Assembly: GCA_963772065.1 (NCBI GenBank)
Contig: CAVYVZ010000007.1
Location: forward strand, 124,001 to 188,000
Length of the DNA stretch: 64,000 nucleotides
Origin: CAVYVZ01 sp963772065
GTDB taxonomy: Bacteria; Acidobacteriota; Vicinamibacteria; Vicinamibacterales; UBA2999
Reading direction: 5' to 3'
This document shows positions 1 to 7,760 of this stretch, piece after piece (positions within the stretch are counted from its first letter, which is position 1; every line of letters begins with the position of its first letter). Both the position numbers and the translations under genes were made by a program. Under the pieces are notes generated by a model. It did not search any database, had not been told where the DNA came from, and worked only from the letters and a program-made list of their open reading frames with translations.

Positions 1-702
1 GTCGGCATGGACAAAGCCGTCATGAAGCAGCTCTTTGCGGCTCATGGCCTGCCGCTGGCCAGGTACATCGTCACGCGGCGGCGGGAATGGGATCGCGATG
101 CAGCCGGTATCACCAGCCGGGTCGGCCGCGAGCTCGGGTATCCCGTGTTCGTGAAACCGGCCAACCTCGGATCCAGCGTGGGCATCTCGAAGGCCAAGAA
201 TGACGAGGAGCTGGCGACGGCGGTACGGCTGGCGGCGGAATTCGACCGCAAGATCGTCATCGAGGCCGCCGTGCCGCACGCGCGCGAGATCGAGTGCGCC
301 GTGCTGGGCAACGACGAGCCGGAAGCGTCCATCGCCGGTGAGGTCGTTCCCTCACGGGAGTTCTACGACTACGAGGCGAAGTATCTCGACGAAGGATCGA
401 AGCTGCTCATCCCCGCGCCGCTCACGGATCCGCAGATGGACGAGGTCCGGCGGCTCGCCATCGCCGCCTTCCGCGCGGTCGACGGCGCGGGCATGTCGCG
501 CGTCGATTTTCTGATGGATGGCGGCAGCGGCGCGTTGTACCTGAACGAAGTCAACACGATCCCGGGCTTCACCACGATCAGCATGTATCCGAAGCTGTGG
601 GAGGCCTCGGGGCTGTCCTATCGCGATCTGATCGATCGGCTCGTCACGCTGGCACTCGAGCGGCACGCCGAAAAGCAGCAGCTTCGCACGAGCGTGATGT
701 GA
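1..702 (+). CDS. ddl: D-alanine--D-alanine ligase, 3' part (5' end outside the window)
   Basis: Cytoplasmic ATP-grasp ligase that joins two D-alanines for peptidoglycan precursor synthesis. The frame is open from base 1, and the first ATG (7) reads GMDKAVMK, an internal motif of the family, so the N-terminal third lies upstream. Visible motifs are the ATP-binding stretch KPANLGSSVGISKA, the acidic EIECAVLG, and RVDFLMD followed by the Mg-binding NEVNTIPGFTTISMYP close to the C-terminus. The stop overlaps the next start as GTGA, suggesting translational coupling to the TPR gene. Family assignment is secure; the allele cannot be judged without the N-terminus. Confidence 0.95.
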   Translation, partial: VGMDKAVMKQLFAAHGLPLARYIVTRRREWDRDAAGITSRVGRELGYPVFVKPANLGSSVGISKAKNDEELATAVRLAAEFDRKIVIEAAVPHAREIECAVLGNDEPEASIAGEVVPSREFYDYEAKYLDEGSKLLIPAPLTDPQMDEVRRLAIAAFRAVDGAGMSRVDFLMDGGSGALYLNEVNTIPGFTTISMYPKLWEASGLSYRDLIDRLVTLALERHAEKQQLRTSVM

Positions 703-2256
703 GACTCATCGCGCTGGCGGGCGCCCTTGCCCTCGCCCTGCCGCCGCTGGCCAATCCGGAGCCGGTACGCGGGCTCACCGACGCGCCGCAGCTCGCCCGC
801 GTGTACGACACGATCTTCGACGCCAAGTTCGACGAGGTCGCGGGTGAGCTCGACAAGGCATGCCCTCCGGCGCCACGGGAGGTCTGCCGCGTGCTCGATG
901 CCGTCGCGCTCTGGTGGCAGATTCAGCTGAACCCCCTCGACCTCGCACTCGACAGGGAGTTCGAGCAGCGCATCAACTACGCGGTGGCAGGCGCGGAGAC
1001 GTGGACCACGCGCGAGCCGCAGCGCGCCGAAGCGTGGTTCTACCTCGGAGGCGCCTACGGGGCGCGGGTGCAGTGGCGTGTGCTGCGCGGCGAGCGTCTG
1101 GCCGCGGCGCGTGACGGCAAGCGAATCAAGGACGCGCTCGACAGAGCGCTGGCTCTCGACCCCGAGATGCACGACGCATGGTTCGGCATCGGCCTCTACC
1201 ACTACTACGCGGACGTGGCGCCCGCAGCGGCCAAGGTGCTCCGCTGGCTGCTGTTCCTGCCTGGAGGAGACCGCGTCAAGGGCCTGGAGGAGATGCTCCG
1301 CGCCCGCGACCAGGGCGCGCTGCGTGCGGAGTGAGGCCACCTATCAGCTCCAAATCATCTATCTCTGGTACGAAGACGCCCCGGCCCGGGCGCTGGAGTT
1401 GCTCGAGGCGCTGCGGCAGCGGCATGCGCGCAACCCGCATTTCCTGCAACTCATCGCGGAGGTGCAGGACGTCTACCAGCACGACCTGACGGCGAGCCTC
1501 CGGTCGTGGCGTGCCCTGTACGACGCGGCACGGCTGCGCGCGATCTCACACGCCGGGATGGCGGAGACGCGAGCCAGACTCGGGATGGCGCTGCAGCTCG
1601 ATCGCCTCTTCGAGACGGATCTCGCCATCGACCATCTCCGGACCGTGATCGCCTCGAAACCACCGGCGCCGTTCGGGGCCGCGGCGGAGGCGAGCGTGCG
1701 CCTCGGCACCGCCCTGAGCCGGATGGGGCGGCGCGAGCAGGCGGTGGCCGCCTACGAGGCGGCGCTGGCGATGACGACGGGGTACGATCCGCTGGAGATC
1801 AGGGCGCGCGCGCGGGAAGGCCTGCGGGAGAGGGTTGATTCGCAGGCGGCGGCGGCGTACCGCCTGTCGATCGAGGGGTGGCGCGCGCTCGAGCGGGGCG
1901 ATCTGTCCGACGCCGAGCACGCGATCGAGCAGTCACTGGCGCTGCGGCCGCGCGATCCGGTCACGCGCTACCGTCAAGCGAGGCTGCTCGCCGCGCAGAA
2001 GGACGAGGCGGGTGCCCTGCACGTGCTGGAGGCGATAGCGGCCGCGCGGGGCGCCACGCCGCCGACGGTTTACGCCACCGCGTGCGTCGAGGCGGCACGC
2101 CTGCTCGAACGTCGCGGCGATCGGACGCGCGCGATCGATCTCTATCGCACGGCGCGCGGCGTCTTCGGCGCCGATCAGCGCACGAAGGAGGCGGCGCAGC
2201 GCGCGCTCACGCGTCTCGCGCCGACGATCCCGTCACGATCGCCGCGCGCGCGTTGA
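699..2256 (+). CDS. Secreted TPR-repeat protein, frameshifted near 1330
   Basis: Starts at GTG 699, overlapping the ddl stop by four bases. The first 20 or so residues (MRLIALAGALALALPPLA) form a signal peptide, so the protein is probably periplasmic. Helical TPR-like repeats follow (for example YLGGAYGARVQW, WFGIGLYHYYADV, then AYRLSIEGWRALERGDLSDAEHAIEQ written in shorter units through the second half). The first frame stops at 1334, but homologous-looking sequence (YQLQIIYLWYEDAPARALELL) continues at once in the +1 frame to 2256, so one base is extra near 1318-1334. The intact protein would be about 519 residues. Specific role unknown; TPR proteins usually mediate protein contacts. Confidence 0.8.
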
Positions 2257-2311
2257 AGTTCTTCACCACTCGATCCGAAAAATTTCTTCAGCGCGTCATC
2301 CAGATGCGCGC

Positions 2312-2407
2312 TTGACACGATGAGCGCGATTCGAGTCGCGAAGAGCGCGCGTTTTTTGACAACGCGCGTGCTTTTATGCTTGACATCGCGGAAATCTCAC
2401 CCATAAT
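2312..2407 (+). promoter_or_regulatory. Predicted sigma70-type promoter of the small basic peptide gene, with three TTGACA boxes
   Basis: TTGACA at 2380-2385 and CATAAT at 2402-2407 are separated by 16 bases, a near-consensus housekeeping promoter that is unusual in this GC-rich DNA. Two further TTGACA hexamers lie upstream at 2312-2317 and 2356-2361 without matching -10 boxes at canonical spacing. Predicted transcription would start near 2414, leaving a leader of roughly 88 bases before the ATG at 2502. Inferred from sequence only. Confidence 0.6.
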
Positions 2408-2414
2408 CTACATC

Positions 2415-2500
2415 TGGTATGAGGGTGGATGGCTCAGCCCACCAGTAGTGACGACCCGCGTGGGCGTTCGAGGCTGAGTCGCACAACCTGAGGAGAAAAC
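2415..2500 (+). promoter_or_regulatory. Structured 5' leader of the small basic peptide gene
   Basis: The predicted leader contains a nested hairpin, GGTGG (2424-2428) with CCACC (2439-2443) enclosing GGC/GCC. It also has a competing 7-bp pairing, CTCAGCC (2433-2439) with GGCTGAG (2472-2478). The two pairings are mutually exclusive, as in attenuators or riboregulators. The leader ends in a strong Shine-Dalgarno AGGAG (2491-2495), six bases before ATG 2502. No known riboswitch consensus was recognised. Confidence 0.4.
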
Positions 2501-2501
2501 A

Positions 2502-2555
2502 ATGGCGAAGAAGGCTGCCAAGGGCGGGAAGAAAAAGGCCGCGAAGAAGCGGTAA
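2502..2555 (+). CDS. Tiny lysine-rich basic peptide (17 aa), copy 1
   Basis: The frame reads MAKKAAKGGKKKAAKKR followed by TAA. Evidence for a real gene is its full set of signals: a near-consensus promoter, an AGGAG ribosome site six bases upstream, and a strong intrinsic terminator 21 bases after the stop. A second copy with almost the same composition follows at 2755. Nine of 17 residues are Lys and one is Arg, the rest Ala/Gly, resembling the tails of histone H1-like or HU-extension proteins. A nucleic-acid-binding or ribosome-associated role is a guess. Such genes are normally missed by gene callers because of their length. Confidence 0.65.
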   Translation: MAKKAAKGGKKKAAKKR

Positions 2556-2575
2556 GTTCTTTCCGAAGGAACTTA
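2553..2575 (+). other. Hairpin overlapping the stop codon of peptide copy 1
   Basis: TAAGTTC (2553-2559, containing the TAA stop) pairs perfectly with GAACTTA (2569-2575), with possible inner U-A and U-G pairs around a CCG loop. It lies immediately before the terminator hairpin and may stabilise the 3' end of the short message. Confidence 0.45.
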
Positions 2576-2576
2576 C

Positions 2577-2608
2577 GGGGTGCTCGGATGGAGCACCCCA
2601 ATTTTTTT
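2577..2608 (+). terminator. Intrinsic terminator after peptide copy 1
   Basis: Perfect 9-bp stem GGGGTGCTC (2577-2585) / GAGCACCCC (2591-2599) with a five-base loop, followed by AA and seven T (2602-2608). A textbook Rho-independent terminator on the + strand. Confidence 0.9.
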
Positions 2609-2623
2609 GCCCTGAAGACTGCT

Positions 2624-2642
2624 CTCCCGCGCTCCGCGGGAG
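2624..2642. other. Perfect 8-bp hairpin between the two basic peptide genes
   Basis: CTCCCGCG (2624-2631) and CGCGGGAG (2635-2642) flank a CTC triloop. No T tract follows, so it is more likely a processing or stability element than a terminator. The rest of the 2609-2740 spacer shows no recognisable signal. Confidence 0.4.
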
Positions 2643-2754
2643 TTAGCCGACGCGAGGTCGCCGACATCCAGGCCAACGTGCCGGACGGCAGAGAGCGCTG
2701 CGATGCTGCGGCGTGACGCTCGCGCAATCCACGCACTCGAAGGGGGGGATTCCG

Positions 2755-2802
2755 ATGGCAAAGAAAGCCAAGGGCGGCAAGAAGGCGGCAAAGAAGAAGT
2801 AG
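2755..2802 (+). CDS. Tiny lysine-rich basic peptide (15 aa), copy 2
   Basis: The frame reads MAKKAKGGKKAAKKK then TAG, a shorter paralogue of the peptide at 2502. A purine-rich AGGGGGGGA tract (2741-2749) precedes the ATG, and an intrinsic terminator follows 22 bases after the stop. No separate promoter was recognised, so it may use read-through from upstream or its own weaker promoter in 2609-2740. The duplication of such a short basic frame, each copy with ribosome site and terminator, is the main argument that both are translated. Confidence 0.6.
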   Translation: MAKKAKGGKKAAKKK

Positions 2803-2821
2803 GGCAAGGCTGCTCGAGACA

Positions 2822-4980
2822 TCAGGGGACGCATCGCGCGTCCCCTTTTACTGTACCGGTCACTCCATCCCAAATCCGGATCCGGGTGATCACATCGCGC
2901 GGCTCGATCCGATCGACGATCTCCATCCCCTTCACCACCGAGCCGAACACCGTGTAGCGCGCGTCGAGGTGCGGCTGCGGCGAGTGCGTGATGAAGAACT
3001 GCGAACCGCCCGTGTCCTTCCAGTCGAGCGCCATGCCGACGGTGCCGCGCAGATAGGGGCGCTGATTGATCTCGTCGCGCAGCGTGTAGCCGGGGCCCCC
3101 TCGCCGTCGCCGCGCGGGTCGCCGTCCTGCACGACGAAGTCGGGCACCACGCGATGGATCGGCACGCCGTTGAAGAAGCCACGGCGGGCGAGATCCATGA
3201 AGCTCACCACCGTGAGCGGCGCGTCGAGCACGGCGAGCTCCACCTCGATCGTGCCGCGCGTGGTTTCGATGTAGGCGTGCGGCGAATACGGCGGCGCCGC
3301 CGCCCAGGCGCGTTCCCGTTCGCTCATCGGCCGCTCGGAGGGAGCCGGCCGAATCGACGCCGGGTCCGCCGGCGTCCCGAGCTCACGCAGAAGCGTGACC
3401 GCCCGCACACGGACCGCCCAGTCCCGGTCCCGGAGCCCCGCGTCGAGGAGCGGCCGCGCCGCAGCCCGGTCGATTTTCACGAGGGCGGCGAGCGCCGCCG
3501 CGCGCGCCACATAGGTGCTCTCGCTCTGCGCGGCCTGAAACGCTGCGACCAGCGCCGGCACCGCCGACGCGGCCTTCAGCTCACTCAGGCCGGACGCGGC
3601 AGCCGCACGAAGACCGAAGTCTTCGGACTTGAGGTGCGCCACGAGAACCGGCTCGATGCCCGGCGCCTTCACGGCCACCAGCGCATTGAGCACGGACGGC
3701 AGCACGCGCTGGTCGGTATCGCCAAGCATCATCGTCAGGCGCGGATGCGCCTCCTCCGCCGTCAACGTGCCGAGCGCGGCGGCCTGCGCCGCGCGCACGG
3801 TCCAGTCCCGGTCCGGGTCCAGACCGGACAGCGCCGAGAGTAACGTCGGCGCATCGAGGGACGCCAGCGCGCGCATGGCCGCCGCCCGGAGGGATGGCGC
3901 CGGATCCGAGGCGAGGTCGAGAAGAAGTTCGGTTGCGCTCCCGGCGCGAAGCACGCCGAGCGCCGAGAGCGCCTCGACGCGCAGCGCCGGATTCGCTTTG
4001 GCGTCGACCGCGATCGCCGAGAGTGCCGGGGATGCGGCCGCGTGACCGATGGCGGCCACGGCGCGAATCGCCTGGACGAGGACCGCCGGATCGCGGCGGC
4101 CTTCGTGGATGATGGCGGTCAGCGCCGCTCCAGACTGCGTCGCCTTGATGACGCCGAGACCCCTGGCGGCGAAAGCCGCCGTGAAGCGACCTTCCGTGTT
4201 CAGGAGCGCCATGAGCGCAGGGGCCGCTTTCGGATCCGCCGCGCGCTGCAGCGCAAACGCCACCGGCCACCAGCGGGAGACCGGGCTCCCCTTCGCGTCG
4301 AGCGCGGCGGATGCGAGCGCGGCGAAGTCGCCGAGCCGGACCAGCGCGTACAGCCCGAGGCGCGCGGCCTCGACTTCCGGGGCCAACGGGTAGGTGAGGT
4401 CGTCGGGCGAAAGCGTCGCGAGCACGCCGGCGCGCACGTGCGCCTGCACCATCGTGCTGACCGCCGGAGCGTCGCTGCGATCGGCGATGAGGCCGAGCGC
4501 TTCGGCGGCGCGCCCCTGCACGGCAGCCGCCGGTTGAGCGAGTGCGGCCTGAAGCACGGGCCGCGCCGACGGGTCGCCAATCAGGCCCAGCGCAAACGCC
4601 GCCATCTGGCGCACCTCGCTATCCTCATCGCCCGCGAGGAGCGCCGACAGCGGCTGTATTCCTTCGGCAAGCCCGACGCGTCCCGCCGCAAGCGCGGCAC
4701 GACGCCGCACCCGCGCCTCGGAATCTTTCATCAGGCGGAGCAGATCGGACGGCGGCGGCGGGGCCACGATGGCGGGACGGCGGCCGGTGGCGGCGCGCAG
4801 CACCACCGGCGGCGGAGGATTCGGATCCCGAAGGACGCGATGATCCTCGAGCCGCATCATCCACTGCAGCTTCTCCTCCCACGTGATGGTGGGAGGCGCC
4901 GGCGGCGGCGCGGTGGCGCACGCCGTCACAACAAGGCTCAAGGCGCAAGGCCAAAGGCGCAGTTGACGTTTATGCGGCAA
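2822..4980 (-). CDS. HEAT-repeat lipoprotein with C-terminal cyclophilin-type peptidyl-prolyl isomerase, frameshifted near 3096
   Basis: Starts at TTG 4980, overlapping the end of the upstream epimerase by 11 bases. The signal peptide ends in a lipobox (VTAC), so it is probably a lipid-anchored envelope protein. Residues of about 80-480 form HEAT/PBS-lyase-like helical repeats (ALAAGRVGLAEG, AAFALGLIGDPSARPVLQAA). The last 170 residues form a cyclophilin fold with FFNGVPIHRVVPDFVVQDGD and GGSQFFITHSPQPHLDARY, a proline isomerase acting on folding proteins. The frame breaks at a run of five C (3096-3100). A sixth C would restore DGEGGPGYTLRDE, so a homopolymer indel is likely. The stretch encoding the signal peptide is built from 7-bp repeats (4932-4962). 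Confidence 0.85.
2825..2849 (+). terminator. Intrinsic terminator after peptide copy 2
   Basis: Stem GGGGACGC (2825-2832) / GCGTCCCC (2838-2845) with loop ATCGC, then TTTT. The hairpin lies inside the last codons of the opposite-strand cyclophilin gene, whose stop is at 2822, so the two convergent units share it. Confidence 0.75.
4932..4962. repeat. Heptad word array I, inside the signal-peptide codons of the HEAT/cyclophilin gene
   Basis: Four tandem 7-bp words of the type AAGGCTC, AAGGCGC, AAGGCCA, AAGGCGC. A 16-base stretch beginning CAAGGCTCAAGG is shared with array H near 52.98 kb. It has one arm only, with no inverted partner. It encodes most of the hydrophobic core of the lipoprotein signal (LRLWPCALSLVV). 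Confidence 0.6.
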
Positions 4981-6106
4981 CGGCTTCCAGCACGGCAAGA
5001 CGGGTGGTCGCCGCGTCGATGCGCTCCTGAACATAGGTGACGCCAATGCCCGGCCCATCGGGCACGGCGATCGTGCCCCCGGCCGAAACCTCGATGGGCG
5101 GGTCCACCAGATCGGGGTTGAAGTAACGCTTGCTCGCGGCCACGTCGCCGGGCAGCGAGAAATTTGGCAGCGTCGACAGGTGGATGTTGTGCGCGCGGCC
5201 GATGCCCGATTCGAGCATGCCGCCGTGCCACACGGCGATGCCGCTCGCACGGCACACGTCGTGAAGCCGGATCGACTCGCGATGACCGCCCACGCGGCCC
5301 GGCTTGATGTTGATGATGCGGCACGCGTTGATCGCGATCGCCTCTTCGGCGATGCGCACGCTCTGGATCGACTCGTCGAGGCAGATCGGCGTGCGGATCT
5401 GCTCCTGCAGCCGCGCGTGATCGCGAATGTCGTCGTATTCGAGCGGCTGCTCGATCATCATGAGGTCGAAGGCGTCGAGCCGCGCCAGCTGCGCGGCGTC
5501 GGCCAGCGTGTACGCGGCGTTGGCGTCGACCATCAGCGGGATGTTGCCGAAGCGCGCGCGGATGCGCTCGACCGGATCGAGGTCCCATCCCGGCTTGATC
5601 TTGATCTTGATGCGGCGATATCCGGCGGCAAGCTCGCGGTCCACCTTCGCGAGCAGCTGGTCGAGGGAATCCTGGATGCCGACCGACACCCCCGACGCGA
5701 TCTCGCTCCGGCTCCCGCCGAGGACGCGCGAAAGCGGTACGCCCCGCTGCCGCGCGTACAGGTCCCACGCAGCCATTTCCACGGCCGCCTTCGCCATGTT
5801 GTGACCGCGGACGGCGCTGAGCGCGGCGAACACGTCGCGTGGATGCTCGAAGGAAACGCCGAGCACGCGGGGCGCCACGAACTCGGTGATCACATGCCAG
5901 CAGGTCTCGTTGGTTTCGGCGCTGTAGTACGGATCGCTCTCGGCCACGCACTCACCGATGCCGGTGTGCCCGCCGCCATCGAGGGTCACCAGCAGAAAGT
6001 GCTTGGCGTCAATCCGACCGAAGCTGGTTTCGAAGAAATCGACGAGCGGAAGGCGCAGCAGGCGCAGCTCGAGGCGATCGATCCGCACAACCGGAGATGA
6101 TAGCAT
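4970..6106 (-). CDS. Enolase-superfamily racemase/dipeptide epimerase or o-succinylbenzoate synthase-like enzyme
   Basis: A 378-residue muconate-lactonizing-type enolase protein starting at ATG 6106. The catalytic set is complete: the KxK pair near Lys167/Lys169 (RRIKIKIK), metal ligands Asp194 (MVDANAAY), Glu219 (MIEQPLEYDD) and Asp244 (CLDESI), and the second base Lys268 (NIKPGRVGG). The pattern best fits the N-succinylamino-acid racemase / o-succinylbenzoate synthase group (MenC type 2), but dipeptide epimerase cannot be excluded. No other menaquinone genes are nearby, and position next to a nucleoside kinase gives no metabolic hint. Its start lies 12 bases from the divergent kinase start. 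Confidence 0.85.
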   Translation of the reverse strand: MLSSPVVRIDRLELRLLRLPLVDFFETSFGRIDAKHFLLVTLDGGGHTGIGECVAESDPYYSAETNETCWHVITEFVAPRVLGVSFEHPRDVFAALSAVRGHNMAKAAVEMAAWDLYARQRGVPLSRVLGGSRSEIASGVSVGIQDSLDQLLAKVDRELAAGYRRIKIKIKPGWDLDPVERIRARFGNIPLMVDANAAYTLADAAQLARLDAFDLMMIEQPLEYDDIRDHARLQEQIRTPICLDESIQSVRIAEEAIAINACRIINIKPGRVGGHRESIRLHDVCRASGIAVWHGGMLESGIGRAHNIHLSTLPNFSLPGDVAASKRYFNPDLVDPPIEVSAGGTIAVPDGPGIGVTYVQERIDAATTRLAVLEAVAA

Positions 6107-6118
6107 TCGGTCTCCGTT

Positions 6119-6754
6119 GTGTTTCGCTACATCTCGATTGAAGGTCCCATCGGCGTCGGCAAGACGTCCCTTGCGGAGCGCGTGTCGACGCGACTCGACG
6201 CGACCGCGGTGCTCGAGGATCCCGAGAACCCCTTTCTCGCCGACTTCTACGCCGGGCGAGCCGGCGCCGCGCTGCAGGCGCAGCTGTTCTATCTCCTGAG
6301 CCGCCATCGCCAGCTGCTGGCGCTGCAGCAGGCGGATCTCTTCTCGCAGGCCACCGTCTGCGACTATCTGTTCGACAAGGACAAGATCTTCGCGTACCTG
6401 AATCTCGACGACAACGAGCTGTTCATCTACCAGCGTCTCTACGATCTGCTCGCGCGGGATGTCCCCTCACCGGATCTCGTGGTGTACCTCCAGGCCCCCA
6501 CCGACGTCCTGATGCGCCGGGTGAGGGAGCGGGCGCGAACGTCGGACCCGGAGGTGCCCGAACCCGACGGCAATTACATTCGAGAGGTGAACGAGGCGTA
6601 CCAGCATTTCTTCTTCCACTACACCGCCACGCCGCTGCTGGTCGTCGAGACCTCCCAGGTGGACCTGTACGCCGACGACGAGGCGCTCGACGATCTGATC
6701 CGGCAGATCAAGGCGATGAACAGAGGCACGCAGTACTACGTTCCCAGAACGTAA
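6119..6754 (+). CDS. Deoxynucleoside kinase (dGK/dCK family)
   Basis: A 211-residue cytosolic P-loop kinase that phosphorylates deoxynucleosides for nucleotide salvage. GTG start at 6119. The P-loop EGPIGVGKTS sits at residues 8-17; the lid region contains RRVRERAR, and PDLVVYLQAPTDVLMRR is typical of the family. Substrate preference (dA, dG or dC) cannot be read from the sequence. Translation begins 12 bases from the divergent epimerase start, so each promoter must lie in or next to the other gene. Confidence 0.9.
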   Translation: MFRYISIEGPIGVGKTSLAERVSTRLDATAVLEDPENPFLADFYAGRAGAALQAQLFYLLSRHRQLLALQQADLFSQATVCDYLFDKDKIFAYLNLDDNELFIYQRLYDLLARDVPSPDLVVYLQAPTDVLMRRVRERARTSDPEVPEPDGNYIREVNEAYQHFFFHYTATPLLVVETSQVDLYADDEALDDLIRQIKAMNRGTQYYVPRT

Positions 6755-6828
6755 TTCAATAGGCAAAAGGCAAAATGCAAACAAAAAGGCCGGTTTGGCT
6801 TTGCATTTTGCATTTTGAATTTTGAATT
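6753..6828. repeat. Heptad word array A: inverted-arm hairpin between the kinase gene and accD
   Basis: Left arm words of the type GCAAAAG / GCAAAAT, right arm words TTTGCAT (twice) then TTTGAAT (twice). GCAAAATGCAAA (6770-6781) pairs with TTTGCATTTTGC, and AATTCAA (6753-6759) with TTGAATT (6822-6828). The AT-rich words contrast sharply with the GC-rich surroundings. The stop codon of the kinase lies at its left border. Confidence 0.7.
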
Positions 6829-6845
6829 GCTGTAATCTCATCTGA

Positions 6846-7757
6846 ATGGCGTGGTTCAAGAAGGCGAGAAAGCCGATCTCGCCGGTCGCCGAGAAGCCGC
6901 AAAGCCGGGTCCCCGAGGGTCTCTGGGTGAAGTGCCCCGGCTGCACGCAGGCCATCTACAACAAGGACCTCGGCACGAACCTGAACGTCTGCCCGAAGTG
7001 CGGCCACCACTTCCGCATCGCCGCCATCGAGCGCCTGAACGCGCTCTTCGACGACGGCCGATGGACCGAGCATCACGCGAACCTCACCTCGAACGACCCG
7101 CTGCAGTTCACCGATACGAAGCCGTACCGCGATCGCCTCCGCTCGACCATCAAGTCGACGGGGATGAAGGACGCCTGCGTGGTCGCCACCGGCAGACTGG
7201 ATCGCCTCGACGTCGTGATTGCCGCGATGGAGTACAGCTTCATCGGCGGCAGCATGGGGGTCGTGGTGGGCGAGAAAATCACGCGCGCGATCGAGATGGC
7301 CCTCCACGGCCGGCAGCCCGTGATCGTGATCTCCTGCTCCGGCGGCGCGCGGATGATGGAAGGGGCGCTGTCGCTGATGCAGATGGCGAAGGTCTCGGCG
7401 GCGCTGGCGCGCCTCGATCATGCCCGGCTGCCGTTCATTTCGATTCTCACCGACCCGACCACCGGAGGCGTCACGGCCAGCTTCGCCATGCTCGGCGATC
7501 TGAACATCGCCGAGCCAAAGGCCCTCATCGGCTTTGCCGGTCCCCGCGTGATCGAGCAGACGATCCGGCAGAAGCTGCCCGAAGGATTCCAGACGAGTGA
7601 ATTCCTCCTGGAGCACGGCTTCCTCGACCTGATCGTCGACCGCCGTGAAATGAAAGCGGCTCTTGGCCGCATCCTCCGTTTCATGGGGGCGAGCGAAGCC
7701 CCGGCAACACCGCAGATCCCGGCACCCGCCGTGGCTGCATCAGTCGATAGCCCATAG
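6846..7757 (+). CDS. accD: Acetyl-CoA carboxylase carboxyltransferase subunit beta
   Basis: A 303-residue subunit of the carboxyltransferase half of acetyl-CoA carboxylase, which makes malonyl-CoA for fatty acid synthesis together with AccA. The N-terminal zinc ribbon is intact (CPGC at about 36-39 and CPKC at about 55-58), followed by the crotonase-like core with SGGARMMEG and TDPTTGGVTASFAMLGD. The end of the gene is 3 bases from the folC start, so accD and folC form an operon, a common pairing in bacteria. Confidence 0.97.
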   Translation: MAWFKKARKPISPVAEKPQSRVPEGLWVKCPGCTQAIYNKDLGTNLNVCPKCGHHFRIAAIERLNALFDDGRWTEHHANLTSNDPLQFTDTKPYRDRLRSTIKSTGMKDACVVATGRLDRLDVVIAAMEYSFIGGSMGVVVGEKITRAIEMALHGRQPVIVISCSGGARMMEGALSLMQMAKVSAALARLDHARLPFISILTDPTTGGVTASFAMLGDLNIAEPKALIGFAGPRVIEQTIRQKLPEGFQTSEFLLEHGFLDLIVDRREMKAALGRILRFMGASEAPATPQIPAPAVAASVDSP

Positions 7758-7760
7758 GCG

